A DNA stretch of 40,967 nt from positions 1 to 40,967 of the IMG/VR virus record IMGVR_UViG_3300010375_000360. One strand, written 5' to 3'. The stretch is from a virus. Both the position numbers and the translations under genes were made by a program. Positions 22,714 through 31,091 of the stretch are shown here, one piece after another (within the stretch, counting starts at the first letter, position 1; the number at the start of each line of letters is the position of its first letter). Under the pieces are notes generated by a model. That model had not been told where the DNA came from. It did not search any database and worked only from the letters and a program-made list of their open reading frames with translations.

Positions 22714-23215
22714 GCTTACAGCTAAACAGAAACGCTTTTGCGAGGAATATCTCATTGATTTGAATGGCAAGCAAGCAGCCATACGAACCGGCTATTCTCC
22801 AAAGACAGCAGAACAACAAGGTTCAAGACTGTTGAGCAATGCTAAGGTTCAGAAATATATACAGCAACTTCAGAAAAAGACTTCAGAGAAGCTCGAAATC
22901 ACCCGCGAGCAGATACTAAAAGAATTAGCGGCAATAGGCGCCAGCGACATAAGAGAGTTCTACGATAAGGATGGTAATCTTAAGAACATTAAGGACTTAT
23001 CGGATAATGCTGCTGCTTCACTATCAGGCGTTGAAGTAGACGAACTCTTTGAAGGTTATGGGGAAGAAAGACGCCATATTGGTTTAACCAGGAAGATCAA
23101 GCGTTGGGATAAAGTCGCGGCAATTGATAAGATATGCAAGATACTTGGCTTTTATGCTCCTGAAAAAGTCATCAATACGATAAACCTATCCGATGAACCC
23201 ATTGTGTTTGAATGA
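22712..23215 (+). CDS. terS: Terminase small subunit
   Basis: The 167-residue protein begins LTAKQKRFCEEYLIDLNGKQ, AAIRTGYSPKTAEQQGSRLL, the typical Terminase_2 N-terminal helix-turn-helix that binds the packaging site. A helical oligomerisation region follows. The start is a TTG at 22712; because the family N-terminus begins right there, it cannot be much later, and the T-run of the palindrome overlaps it. It ends by overlapping the large subunit by four bases. Confidence 0.9.
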   Translation: MLTAKQKRFCEEYLIDLNGKQAAIRTGYSPKTAEQQGSRLLSNAKVQKYIQQLQKKTSEKLEITREQILKELAAIGASDIREFYDKDGNLKNIKDLSDNAAASLSGVEVDELFEGYGEERRHIGLTRKIKRWDKVAAIDKICKILGFYAPEKVINTINLSDEPIVFE

Positions 23216-24531
23216 TAAAAGTAAAAGCTCTTGACCCGTTTAAAATCTTATATCAACTCCCCGAAAGCATCAATATTGTTGTTGTGATCGGGGGCCGTGG
23301 GGGAGCTAAGACATACGAGGTAAGTAAGTTCATTGCATACAGCAGCACCATCAAAAAAAAACGGTGTGTTGTGCTTCGTGATGAAAAGGAATTAATCCGC
23401 GAATCGATCCTTAATGAAGTTCTTTTAAGATTTGATACGGCCAATGCGAATGGTGCCCTGGCTCAACATTACTCCCGGCTCGATACCGGTATAAAGGATA
23501 AGGAAACAGGCGAAATGGTTGTGTTTACCAAGGGCTTTCGCGCCAGTGCAAAGGATAAGAAAGCAAATCTAAAGTCGATCTCTGACATTGATATCGCTGT
23601 CGTCGAAGAAGCCGAAGATATCAGGGACGAGGAAAAGTTTAACACGTTTGCTGATTCAATCCGTAAGGAGGGCTCTTTGATAATTATTATCCTGAATACG
23701 CCTGATATCAATCACTGGATAATAAAGCGGTATTTCAATCTGGTATTTGTCGAAGACGGGTTTTATGAAATTGTGCCGAAGCAGATAGACGGATTTCTTT
23801 GCATCAAAACATCGTATAAAGACAATCCCCACCTGCCAAAACACATTATTCGCAACTATGAGAACTACGGGAACCCCGATAGTCACCTGTACAATTACCA
23901 TTACTTCATGACTGCGATCAAGGGTTATGCGAGTACGGGAAGACGGGGGCAGGTATATACAAAGTTCAAGTCGATCAAGCTCGCGGATTACTTGAAGCTC
24001 CCATTTAAAGAGGTATATGCGCAGGATTTTGGGACTGCGTCACCTGCAGCAATGATCGGTGCCAAGATAGATAAGAACAGGATTTATGCGCGGCTGCTGA
24101 ATTATAAGCCAATGACGACGCTGGAAATTGGAAAGTTTTATTGCACGTTAAAGCTCACAGATAGCGATGAAATAATCGCTGATAGTGCCGATGAAAAAGC
24201 GATCAGGAAATTAAAAAACGGGTGGCGCGGTGAAGAACTCAGTGCCGATGAGTTTCTGAAATACCCGCGCCTGGCCGTTGGGTTTCACGTAAAAGGAGCG
24301 AAAAAGGGTCAGGATAGTGTAAGATTCGGCATAGACCTATTAACTGGCATGGATGTTTTCATAGTCGAAGAATCGGCCGAAATGTGGAACGAGGTTCATA
24401 ATTATGTTTATGCACAGGATAAGAACGGGAATTATACCAATGAACCAATTGACGATTTTAACCACGCTCTTGACGATTTGAGATATATAGCCGTTGAGAA
24501 AAAGGGCAGCACCTATAAGGTTTACGAATAA
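23212..24531 (+). CDS. terL: Terminase large subunit
   Basis: The 439-residue protein is of the PBSX/Terminase_3 type. The ATPase part carries Walker A GGRGGAKT (27-34) and Walker B DIAVVEEAED (about 125-135). The nuclease part has AQDFG (first acidic residue), IIADSADEKAIRKLK and DDFNHALDDLRY near the C-terminus, where the aspartates would bind metal. It cuts the concatemer and drives DNA into the prohead. The start overlaps terS. Confidence 0.94.
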   Translation: MIKVKALDPFKILYQLPESINIVVVIGGRGGAKTYEVSKFIAYSSTIKKKRCVVLRDEKELIRESILNEVLLRFDTANANGALAQHYSRLDTGIKDKETGEMVVFTKGFRASAKDKKANLKSISDIDIAVVEEAEDIRDEEKFNTFADSIRKEGSLIIIILNTPDINHWIIKRYFNLVFVEDGFYEIVPKQIDGFLCIKTSYKDNPHLPKHIIRNYENYGNPDSHLYNYHYFMTAIKGYASTGRRGQVYTKFKSIKLADYLKLPFKEVYAQDFGTASPAAMIGAKIDKNRIYARLLNYKPMTTLEIGKFYCTLKLTDSDEIIADSADEKAIRKLKNGWRGEELSADEFLKYPRLAVGFHVKGAKKGQDSVRFGIDLLTGMDVFIVEESAEMWNEVHNYVYAQDKNGNYTNEPIDDFNHALDDLRYIAVEKKGSTYKVYE

Positions 24532-24535
24532 AACG

Positions 24536-24658
24536 ATGATAAAGATCATTCAGACACGCCAGCACATCCGAAAGGATTTTGATAGATACGATGTAATTAT
24601 AACAATTACAAGTATGTTTGGCATTGTTATTTGCAAAAGGGAAGTTATTTGTAAATAA
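24536..24658 (+). CDS. Possible small protein between terminase and portal, 40 residues
   Basis: ORF of 40 residues, MIKIIQTRQHIRKDFDRYDV with a hydrophobic stretch (VIITITSMFGIVIC). It fills most of the 167-base gap before the portal gene. Size and composition give only weak support. Confidence 0.35.
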   Translation: MIKIIQTRQHIRKDFDRYDVIITITSMFGIVICKREVICK

Positions 24659-24698
24659 GAGTTAAAACGCTTTCCCGTATAAGTAACGGGCAGCAAAC

Positions 24699-26501
24699 AT
24701 GATAGTAGACGATTCACAACTGAAGATAATCCTTCAGAAAAATCCCGCAGCGCCCATACTCGCAGAGGCGCAAAAGGATGCATCACTATACAATGCGCAC
24801 ATTACTGGTGCGGCATTTGACAGTATTATTCGCACCGATGATTACTTTGAAGACGAACAGAAGAAGAACCTGAAGCAAAAGTATGCCCGAAGCAACCGGG
24901 ATCTTTTTGCACGCATCCACCGGCCCATCGATAAAGTCTTTACTGCGAAAGGCGGTTCAGTCATTTACAATCTTTCCGATTCACAGCAGAAGCGGTTTGC
25001 CGCTTATCTTGCTGTTATACGCAATGGCATGCCGCTGCGCCGGTGGATAAAAGCGGTTGCGTTACCAGCTTACCAGATCGACCCAATGGGCGTGATCTTT
25101 ATGGAGATGGACGCTGATCGTAAGCCTTATCCAACTTACAAAGCTACCTGTGACATTTTATCCTATAAACTTACCGGGCGCAAACTCGAATACCTGATCC
25201 TTAAGATCAACCAGAATGATGTGCGAGTAGCTGGGCAAAGCCTGGGACTTGATGGACCGGCACTGGAAGGTATCTTTGAAAAGCTTCCGTCGCTCAATGC
25301 CTCACCCCGATACCTTCGTGTGATTGACGATGTATCGGATAGAATTTACCAATGGGATGGCAAAGAGGACTATCAGGAGCTGATGCAACTGAGTATCCCT
25401 AACTATTGGATGTATGTTCCTGGTATCATAATTTCCGACCTGGTTAAATACAATTCGTCTTCATTCCAGTCTCCTGATGCTGATATCATAGAACTGGCAA
25501 ATGACTTCCTCACAGACTGTTCGGTATTCAACATCTGGAAAAAACTACATGCATATCCAAAAGCATGGCGTGTTAAAACAACCTGTAGCACATGTATGGG
25601 CGGCGGTTTGGTTCGCGGTGTTTCTTGTCCTGACTGCGGCGGTACAGGAGTGAAGAAGAAAGCGACCGTAAGGGATGAATTACTCGTGCCGCTTAGCGAT
25701 GATGGCAAAATGCCGACACAATTCGGAGGTTATATAACACCTGACATAGCTGGCTGGAAGCTGATGACCGATGAAATGGACCGACTCGAAACTTTGATGC
25801 AAATGACAAAGTGGGGAACGACCATGCAGAAACCCAATGAGGCTGGTAAGGATAAAACCGCGACGGAAGTTTGGGTGAACACACAGCCGATCAACGAAAG
25901 GTTACCCGATTATAGCGCCTGGGCAGAATCCATTGAGACGTTCATCATTACTGCCTGCGGTCAGATCATGTTCAATCAGAACTACGAAGGGCCGTCTGTA
26001 AAATACGGCACCAGGTTTGGCCTTGAACCCGCTGACGTGTTATGGAACAAGTATGCTGATGCCAGAGCAGAGGGAGCGCCGCAAGCTACACTCGATAATC
26101 TATTACGAGACTATTACGAATCTGAATTTGCAGGCCGTCCTATGGATCTGGAAAAGGCTATGAAGCTAATGAAGGTCGAACCATGGACACATCTTACTAT
26201 TGCTGAAGTTCAGGCATCTTCTGCCCTAAGTGTCGAGAAAGTCGCTAAAACTTACTTCAGTGAATGGCTTTCCACGAAGACTGATATGGAGATACTCAGC
26301 ACTGATGAACAGGCATTGCGTGATGATCTGCTCGAATATGCACAAGGGAAATCAGATCTGATCAAAGAGCAACAACAAGACATGCTCGACCAGCAGGCGG
26401 CGGCAGCCGGGACAGATCAAACTGATAATACCATCAATAACGACCGTAAAGGTATTCAGAAGAAACGCATTAACGCAGGTATAAAATCTGTTCAGGAATA
26501 G
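24699..26501 (+). CDS. Portal protein with an internal zinc-ribbon-like insert
   Basis: Identification as portal rests on position directly after terL, length (600 residues) and layout: an N-terminal region, a long middle with strand-rich segments (MGVIFMEMDADRKPYPTYKA), and a helical C-terminal region with a Gln-rich tail (IKEQQQDMLDQQAAAAG). An unusual element near residues 290-320 reads TCSTCMGGG and then CPDCGGTGVKK, a pair of CxxCxG motifs as in DnaJ zinc domains. The portal dodecamer forms the channel for DNA entry and the joint to the tail. Confidence 0.8.
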   Translation: MIVDDSQLKIILQKNPAAPILAEAQKDASLYNAHITGAAFDSIIRTDDYFEDEQKKNLKQKYARSNRDLFARIHRPIDKVFTAKGGSVIYNLSDSQQKRFAAYLAVIRNGMPLRRWIKAVALPAYQIDPMGVIFMEMDADRKPYPTYKATCDILSYKLTGRKLEYLILKINQNDVRVAGQSLGLDGPALEGIFEKLPSLNASPRYLRVIDDVSDRIYQWDGKEDYQELMQLSIPNYWMYVPGIIISDLVKYNSSSFQSPDADIIELANDFLTDCSVFNIWKKLHAYPKAWRVKTTCSTCMGGGLVRGVSCPDCGGTGVKKKATVRDELLVPLSDDGKMPTQFGGYITPDIAGWKLMTDEMDRLETLMQMTKWGTTMQKPNEAGKDKTATEVWVNTQPINERLPDYSAWAESIETFIITACGQIMFNQNYEGPSVKYGTRFGLEPADVLWNKYADARAEGAPQATLDNLLRDYYESEFAGRPMDLEKAMKLMKVEPWTHLTIAEVQASSALSVEKVAKTYFSEWLSTKTDMEILSTDEQALRDDLLEYAQGKSDLIKEQQQDMLDQQAAAAGTDQTDNTINNDRKGIQKKRINAGIKSVQE

Positions 26502-26502
26502 T

Positions 26503-26700
26503 ATGATAATAACACACATAAAAACCATCGAGGCAGAGATCAATGCAACGGGCAAGCGTCTGGAAACGGAAGAATTAACCGCTGATGACCTTATTGCATT
26601 GGCAGAGCGTATGGGCAAGCTCGGCCAAACACTCACATGGTTAAAAGCTGTCCATAACATGAAAAGCAAAGTAATCACACCGAGCAAAATCATCAATTAA
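26503..26700 (+). CDS. Small helical protein after portal, 65 residues
   Basis: It is two helices with a short turn (IKTIEAEINATGKRLETEEL; DDLIALAERMGKLGQTLTWL). It starts one base after the portal stop. A virion or assembly role is likely from position only. Confidence 0.6.
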   Translation: MIITHIKTIEAEINATGKRLETEELTADDLIALAERMGKLGQTLTWLKAVHNMKSKVITPSKIIN

Positions 26701-26705
26701 CACAT

Positions 26706-27296
26706 ATGGCTATACACCACACGCGCCGTAAAAAGGCTGCATCGCTTGTAGGCGAAGAAAAAGATCAGGGCAAGATCATTTCCCTGTTAAAAACCAACGA
26801 ATTCACGGATGATGAAATTATGGAGTTGCTTCAGGAAACGGTTATGGCGCCTGTCGCTGATAACTCAAAATTTACAATAACATTAGCCGATCCGAAGGTG
26901 CTCGAATCTGAATCTATAAAAGGATATGATACTGAAACCACTGATTTGCCAAAAGGCATTCAGATGCCCGGAAGTAATGTTCCACCTGTGAAGCAAAGCA
27001 AATACGCCGACTTCGATGTATTCATGGCTCAGGCTATCGTAAAGGATTACCGGCATATCAGCAACGAAACACGCACATATATCAGTCATTTTCAGATCAA
27101 CGAAAAAGTGCAAACCGTACGCATCGAGCCAGCTCTTGCAAAAGAGTTTAACCGGTTTGCGCTCGGCTTTGTAGAAACGCCCGGCAGAATGTATTTCCCG
27201 AAAGGCGAAAAGAAAAATGGGGACATTCAGACCTACAAAGACCCCACCTACAAGCCATTGCAGGAAGAAACAGTCACTAACGAATTCATGGATTAA
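26706..27296 (+). CDS. Hypothetical structural-operon protein, 196 residues
   Basis: It lies between the portal group and the scaffold. The N-terminus is basic (HHTRRKKAASLVGEEKDQGK), then a helical segment, then a mixed alpha/beta C-terminal domain (VQTVRIEPALAKEFNRFALG). No family is recognised. A head protein or assembly factor is plausible by position. Confidence 0.6.
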   Translation: MAIHHTRRKKAASLVGEEKDQGKIISLLKTNEFTDDEIMELLQETVMAPVADNSKFTITLADPKVLESESIKGYDTETTDLPKGIQMPGSNVPPVKQSKYADFDVFMAQAIVKDYRHISNETRTYISHFQINEKVQTVRIEPALAKEFNRFALGFVETPGRMYFPKGEKKNGDIQTYKDPTYKPLQEETVTNEFMD

Positions 27297-27306
27297 AAAA
27301 TAACCA

Positions 27307-28146
27307 ATGCCAATAAAAAATCTTGACACTATAGCCAAACTATTACGAATTGATGTAGCCAAACTACATGAAGCTGCCAAAAGTGAAACAGAGGTGGAGG
27401 TAGAAATACCTGCCGATCTTGATGTGTTAACCAAAGCGGAACGTGAAACCAGGGAAAACAATCTGAAGTCAACGAATATCGAAGCCGGTAAAGAGATCAT
27501 GGTAAAGGAACTGAAGAAAGCAACAAATCTGGAATTTGAAGGGAAGAACCCTGAAAAGTTCATTGCTGAATTTCAGGCAAAAGTGTTGAAAGACGCCAAC
27601 GTCTCTGTTGATGAAAAGATCAAAGAGCGTGATAAGACAATCGAAGGGTTACGCAAGAACCTTGGAGAACGCGAAACTATGATCACATCGCTGAAGACGG
27701 AAGCTATGCAGGCTAAAGCCGATTCTACTTTACTTGGAATGCTGCCTAAAGAACGGGCTTCTATCCTTAGCGATGCGCAATACCTGAGTCTGATCAAAGC
27801 CGAATATGAATTGACGGAGCACGAAGGCAAGCCAGCTGTTAAGAACCTGAAAACAGGTGAAATAGTGAAGAAGGATACAACACTTGAACCATTAGCCCCT
27901 GCTGATGTGATCAAAGGCCATTTTGAAAGCTCGAAGTGGATAGCAACACAGGAGCAAGGCGGCGGCGCTGGCAAAGGCGGTGGTCGCGGTGCTGGAGATT
28001 CGCAACAGGCCTCAGGTATTACCAATATGAAGCAGTTTAAAGATTATGCCTCATCGAAGGGAATGGACTTGAAGGGACAGGCGGCACAGGCAGAACTGGC
28101 AAAGATCACAGCGGCCAATCCGAATTTCGATTTCAATACGAACTAG
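27307..28146 (+). CDS. Scaffold-like capsid assembly protein
   Basis: The 279-residue protein sits where phage scaffolds do, upstream of the capsid gene. It is highly charged and mostly helical, with a coiled-coil part (VDEKIKERDKTIEGLRKNLG, ERETMITSLKTEAMQAKADS), a Gly-rich linker (EQGGGAGKGGGRGAGD) and a short C-terminal helix that would bind the coat protein. The call rests on composition and position; there is no catalytic motif for a protease. Confidence 0.7.
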   Translation: MPIKNLDTIAKLLRIDVAKLHEAAKSETEVEVEIPADLDVLTKAERETRENNLKSTNIEAGKEIMVKELKKATNLEFEGKNPEKFIAEFQAKVLKDANVSVDEKIKERDKTIEGLRKNLGERETMITSLKTEAMQAKADSTLLGMLPKERASILSDAQYLSLIKAEYELTEHEGKPAVKNLKTGEIVKKDTTLEPLAPADVIKGHFESSKWIATQEQGGGAGKGGGRGAGDSQQASGITNMKQFKDYASSKGMDLKGQAAQAELAKITAANPNFDFNTN

Positions 28147-28167
28147 TTATAACCTTTGAAAAACTAC

Positions 28168-28200
28168 AAACCGTCCTTCAATATGATGGGCGGTTTTTTT
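28168..28200 (+). terminator. Intrinsic terminator after the scaffold gene
   Basis: AAACCGTCC (28168-28176) pairs with GGGCGGTTT (28188-28196) around an 11-base loop, then a T-run. It separates the head genes from the small-gene cassette and is strong enough that the capsid gene probably needs its own promoter or read-through. Confidence 0.85.
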
Positions 28201-28211
28201 ATCTTTAGGGG

Positions 28212-28439
28212 ATGGAAAAGAAAAGCGTTTTCGCCGGTAAGAAAATCAAGCTGCTGCGACCTCATTATGAAATAGGCAATATTATTCTCAATGAGTCCGG
28301 AGAATTAAAGAACGGTGATGGTAAAGTATTGGAATTCGGCAAGGATTATATTTTGGCAGAAGATGATCACAAGGATTCATTGATACGCATATATTCAAGT
28401 GATGACTTTGTGCTTCACCAATTTGAATTTAAACCATGA
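28212..28439 (+). CDS. Hypothetical cassette protein 1, 75 residues
   Basis: A small beta-rich protein (GKKIKLLRPHYEIGNIILNE; ILAEDDHKDSLIRIYSSDDF). The start lies 12 bases after the terminator T-run. It overlaps the next gene by four bases. Unknown. Confidence 0.6.
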   Translation: MEKKSVFAGKKIKLLRPHYEIGNIILNESGELKNGDGKVLEFGKDYILAEDDHKDSLIRIYSSDDFVLHQFEFKP

Positions 28440-28855
28440 TAAAACCAAATGAACTGCGGATAGGAAATCTTGTTTCTTGCAGAAATCAGATTATTGCAAT
28501 CGAAAGTGTTGTCGCTAATGTAATAAATATTTCCTTTCCATCTGATAATGATATTGAAGGCATTCTCATTAAGGATATTGAACCGATTCCCCTCACTCCC
28601 GAATGGCTGGAAAGGTGCGGGTTTAATTGGGAAGATAGCTGTTTGAAAATTGATCTCAATAATGCTCGTATGAAATTAGGTTTTCAGGGCGGTGCCCGGG
28701 ATAAAATGACCTTGTTTCAAACTAGTTGCCCGGGTGATGGTAGTATAATAACAACTATGCATTTTGGTTGGAATCATCCAGAATATGTTCACCAGCTCCA
28801 AAACCTTATATACGCTTTGACCGGTGAGGAATTAACTATAAAAGAACCAGCATGA
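28436..28855 (+). CDS. Hypothetical cassette protein 2, 139 residues (paralogue A)
   Basis: It begins IKPNELRIGNLVSC and later has PIPLTPEWLERCGF and YVHQLQNLIYALTGEEL. This block arrangement recurs in the next gene and in many Bacteroidetes phage and mobile-element proteins, whose function is unknown. ATGA overlap on both sides. Confidence 0.7.
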   Translation: MIKPNELRIGNLVSCRNQIIAIESVVANVINISFPSDNDIEGILIKDIEPIPLTPEWLERCGFNWEDSCLKIDLNNARMKLGFQGGARDKMTLFQTSCPGDGSIITTMHFGWNHPEYVHQLQNLIYALTGEELTIKEPA

Positions 28856-29253
28856 TAAATCCGAAGGAATTAAGAATAGGAAATCTATTTTCCTGCAACC
28901 TAATGCCGGGCTTTGGCGAGCAAATTTGTGAGGTGATTTGGCTTACTAAGGAAGGAATAGAAAATCAATATGGCGGGTTCTGTCCTTATCATGCAAGTAA
29001 TCCGATCCCATTGACCTCGGAAATATTGGAACGATGCGGTTTTCACAAAAGCGTGGCACATAATTTTTGGACGAATGATGGCGAATTTACTATTTGGTAT
29101 GATGATTCTGATGCACCTGGAATTTCAGGAGATTTTAGATTTCAATTCCATGACTCACTTATTACAATACAGTACGTTCACGAATTACAGAACCTTTACC
29201 ATTCATTAACCGGCGAGAGAAAGTATGAGCGACCAGCCAACGTATTCGTTTGA
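28852..29253 (+). CDS. Hypothetical cassette protein 3, 133 residues (paralogue B)
   Basis: It shares INPKELRIGNLFSC, PIPLTSEILERCGF and YVHELQNLYHSLTGE with the preceding protein in the same order, so the two arose by duplication or are the same family acquired together. The middle parts differ. It overlaps the next ORF by 29 bases. Confidence 0.7.
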   Translation: MINPKELRIGNLFSCNLMPGFGEQICEVIWLTKEGIENQYGGFCPYHASNPIPLTSEILERCGFHKSVAHNFWTNDGEFTIWYDDSDAPGISGDFRFQFHDSLITIQYVHELQNLYHSLTGERKYERPANVFV

Positions 29254-29413
29254 GGAAGCTATTGAGATGATCAGAAATGCAGAATCGTGGGATCATTTAT
29301 GTTTAATTGGTCAATTCTTAGAGGAAGAAAAACGTCTCTATTGTCTTTTCCATTTGGAGCTTCTCGATCACGCTATTAAAATTAGAGATAAATGGAGATC
29401 AAATAAAACATAA
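29225..29413 (+). CDS. Hypothetical cassette protein 4, 62 residues
   Basis: A small acidic helical protein (SFEEAIEMIRNAESWDHLCL; HLELLDHAIKIRDKWRSNKT). The start overlaps the previous gene. No family is recognised. Confidence 0.55.
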   Translation: MSDQPTYSFEEAIEMIRNAESWDHLCLIGQFLEEEKRLYCLFHLELLDHAIKIRDKWRSNKT

Positions 29414-29509
29414 TGTGCACTGATAAAAACCTTAGCCTATTCCCTGCTAACACATCTATAAAAAGATTTTTCCCACATTATATTTACTTCTACTTTTATA
29501 TCTCAAACC

Positions 29510-29593
29510 GGGGATGTTCCCCAAAAGCAGATAAGGCCGGTGGCCTAAAGCATTCTTACAGGTTGTAAGCCCACTTTATTCATTCCGAATAAA
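29510..29593 (+). promoter_or_regulatory. Four tandem hairpins in the leader of the capsid gene
   Basis: GGGGA-TGT-TCCCC (29510-29522), AGGCC-GGT-GGCCT (29534-29546), CTTACA-GGT-TGTAAG (29555-29569) and TTTATTC-ATTCC-GAATAAA (29575-29593). Three have three-base loops, and the last stem ends at the base before the ATG. They could stabilise the mRNA of the most abundant virion protein. TATATTTA and TACTTTTA upstream are imperfect -7 boxes. No gene is seen in 29414-29593. Confidence 0.6.
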
Positions 29594-30640
29594 ATGGCAG
29601 ATTATGTTTCTTCGGCCCTTTTGGCCTTTCAATCAAAAATAAATAAGCGGTATAACCAATCAGAGTTAAGGGAGCAACAGAACCCGATACTCCGTACAGC
29701 ACTCGCCAACCAGGATTTCACGGTTGCCGATGTTGCAGCTATCAAAGAATCAGATAAACGCGCTGTTCGTGCATATGCGTTAAAACGCATTTCTGCAACG
29801 AACGGCACTGCCCGTTCCTACAATCACACCGGAAGTCAGGGCGATTCATCTCAGATCAGTTTGAGCTGGTCAACTTTCAGCGAAACTACAGGCGTTTTCC
29901 TGCAGACAGGTTACGACAACATTTTCGATACCACGACAATGCTCGATAACCAGATCATGCAGGTACAACGTATCCTCCGCGAACGTATTGGCGCGAATAT
30001 CCTCGGCCAGATTCACACAAATCGTTCACAAAACTATGTGGGCACTCCGCGTAATGCGACATGGAATGCAGGAAACTTCGCCTTTGAGATTGATGACAAC
30101 GATAACAAACGGTTCTGGTACAATGCCGCGTCTATCATGCGCCAGCAGAAATACTATGATCAGTTTATCGCAATTGCCGATCCCATTACCATGAAGCTTG
30201 CCGATTTCCTCGGCGCACAGGGTCAGGGAAACGCCACGAACCTGTCTTACCAGTTCAAAGATTTCCTGCCCAATGGAATCATGGAGCATGCTTTGCTCGG
30301 TGATACCGTGGCAAGTGAATACGCAAACGGTACGGCGCTGGTAATGCCTCAGTATGCATTCAGCGTAATTCCATGGATACCGAAGATCAACCGTACAGGT
30401 GCCGGGGATTACGAAGACTTTAATGGTGGTTGGGGTACAATCCCTGATGCTACTGGCTTACCAATCACTTATGCGGTACACGGCTGGGCACAACGCGCAG
30501 ATGGTTCGTCTAATGGTTCTGTAGCGCAGGACTGGAAGATTGAACTGGAACTGTCTGTAGATATCGCGTTCCAAACCGACTTCCACAGTACCAGCGGTGA
30601 ATCAGCCATCTTCGAGTTTGGCCTTAATAATTTACCATAA
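29594..30640 (+). CDS. Major capsid protein
   Basis: The 348-residue protein follows the scaffold and the cassette. It has a charged helical N-arm (ALLAFQSKINKRYNQSELRE), a long helix with EYGR-like turns (TMLDNQIMQVQRILRERIGA) and a long beta-rich C-terminal part, consistent with an HK97-type coat protein. The call rests on position, size, composition and the special leader; I cannot align it here. The shell is presumably assembled on the scaffold two loci upstream. Confidence 0.75.
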   Translation: MADYVSSALLAFQSKINKRYNQSELREQQNPILRTALANQDFTVADVAAIKESDKRAVRAYALKRISATNGTARSYNHTGSQGDSSQISLSWSTFSETTGVFLQTGYDNIFDTTTMLDNQIMQVQRILRERIGANILGQIHTNRSQNYVGTPRNATWNAGNFAFEIDDNDNKRFWYNAASIMRQQKYYDQFIAIADPITMKLADFLGAQGQGNATNLSYQFKDFLPNGIMEHALLGDTVASEYANGTALVMPQYAFSVIPWIPKINRTGAGDYEDFNGGWGTIPDATGLPITYAVHGWAQRADGSSNGSVAQDWKIELELSVDIAFQTDFHSTSGESAIFEFGLNNLP

Positions 30641-30662
30641 CTTATTACAAACAAGTTATAAG

Positions 30663-31091
30663 ATGAAAAAGCTCATTACTCTCTTACTGCTTGCGATGGT
30701 AATAGGAATTACCACGCAGGCGCAGCGGGCGACATTAATGTCTACAGTGGCCGGCGACACGATTATCACTAGTTCGAGCCGTGATACGATGTCAAAAGTC
30801 ATAACCGCTACGGCAGGCTTTTCAGCGCTCGGCATCCAGGTCAACGCTACAAAGATCAGCGGTACTGTATCTGCGAAAGCATACCTATACAGTTCACTGG
30901 ATGGGGTCAATTATAGCCTGACCGATTCGAGTGCGGCTTTCGCCAACCAGACCACAAACGTAGTATGGTTTACGAAAACGACAACCCCTTATGTCTATTA
31001 CAAAGTGGCGGTCGGTGATCCTTTAGGGTTATCAACGAGTACACAATCCGTTAAGGTTCAAATTTATTATGTCTTAAGACGCTATGATTAA
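30663..31091 (+). CDS. Secreted beta-rich protein in the head operon, 142 residues
   Basis: The start is the ATG at 30663, since KKLITLLLLAMVIGITTQAQ is a textbook Sec signal peptide with cleavage after QAQ; the longer open frame overlaps the capsid gene. The mature part is beta-rich (ISGTVSAKAYLYSSLDGVNY; TTTPYVYYKVAVG) like an Ig or fibronectin fold. An exported protein in the middle of the structural operon is unusual. It may decorate the capsid, or act in the envelope at release or at superinfection. It overlaps the next gene by eight bases. Confidence 0.7.
   Translation: MKKLITLLLLAMVIGITTQAQRATLMSTVAGDTIITSSSRDTMSKVITATAGFSALGIQVNATKISGTVSAKAYLYSSLDGVNYSLTDSSAAFANQTTNVVWFTKTTTPYVYYKVAVGDPLGLSTSTQSVKVQIYYVLRRYD

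Noticed and set aside
26883-27563. 226-residue ORF on the minus strand
   Set aside because: It lies opposite two well-placed late genes, is Ser/Phe-rich as expected for an antisense frame, and breaks the strand order of the operon.
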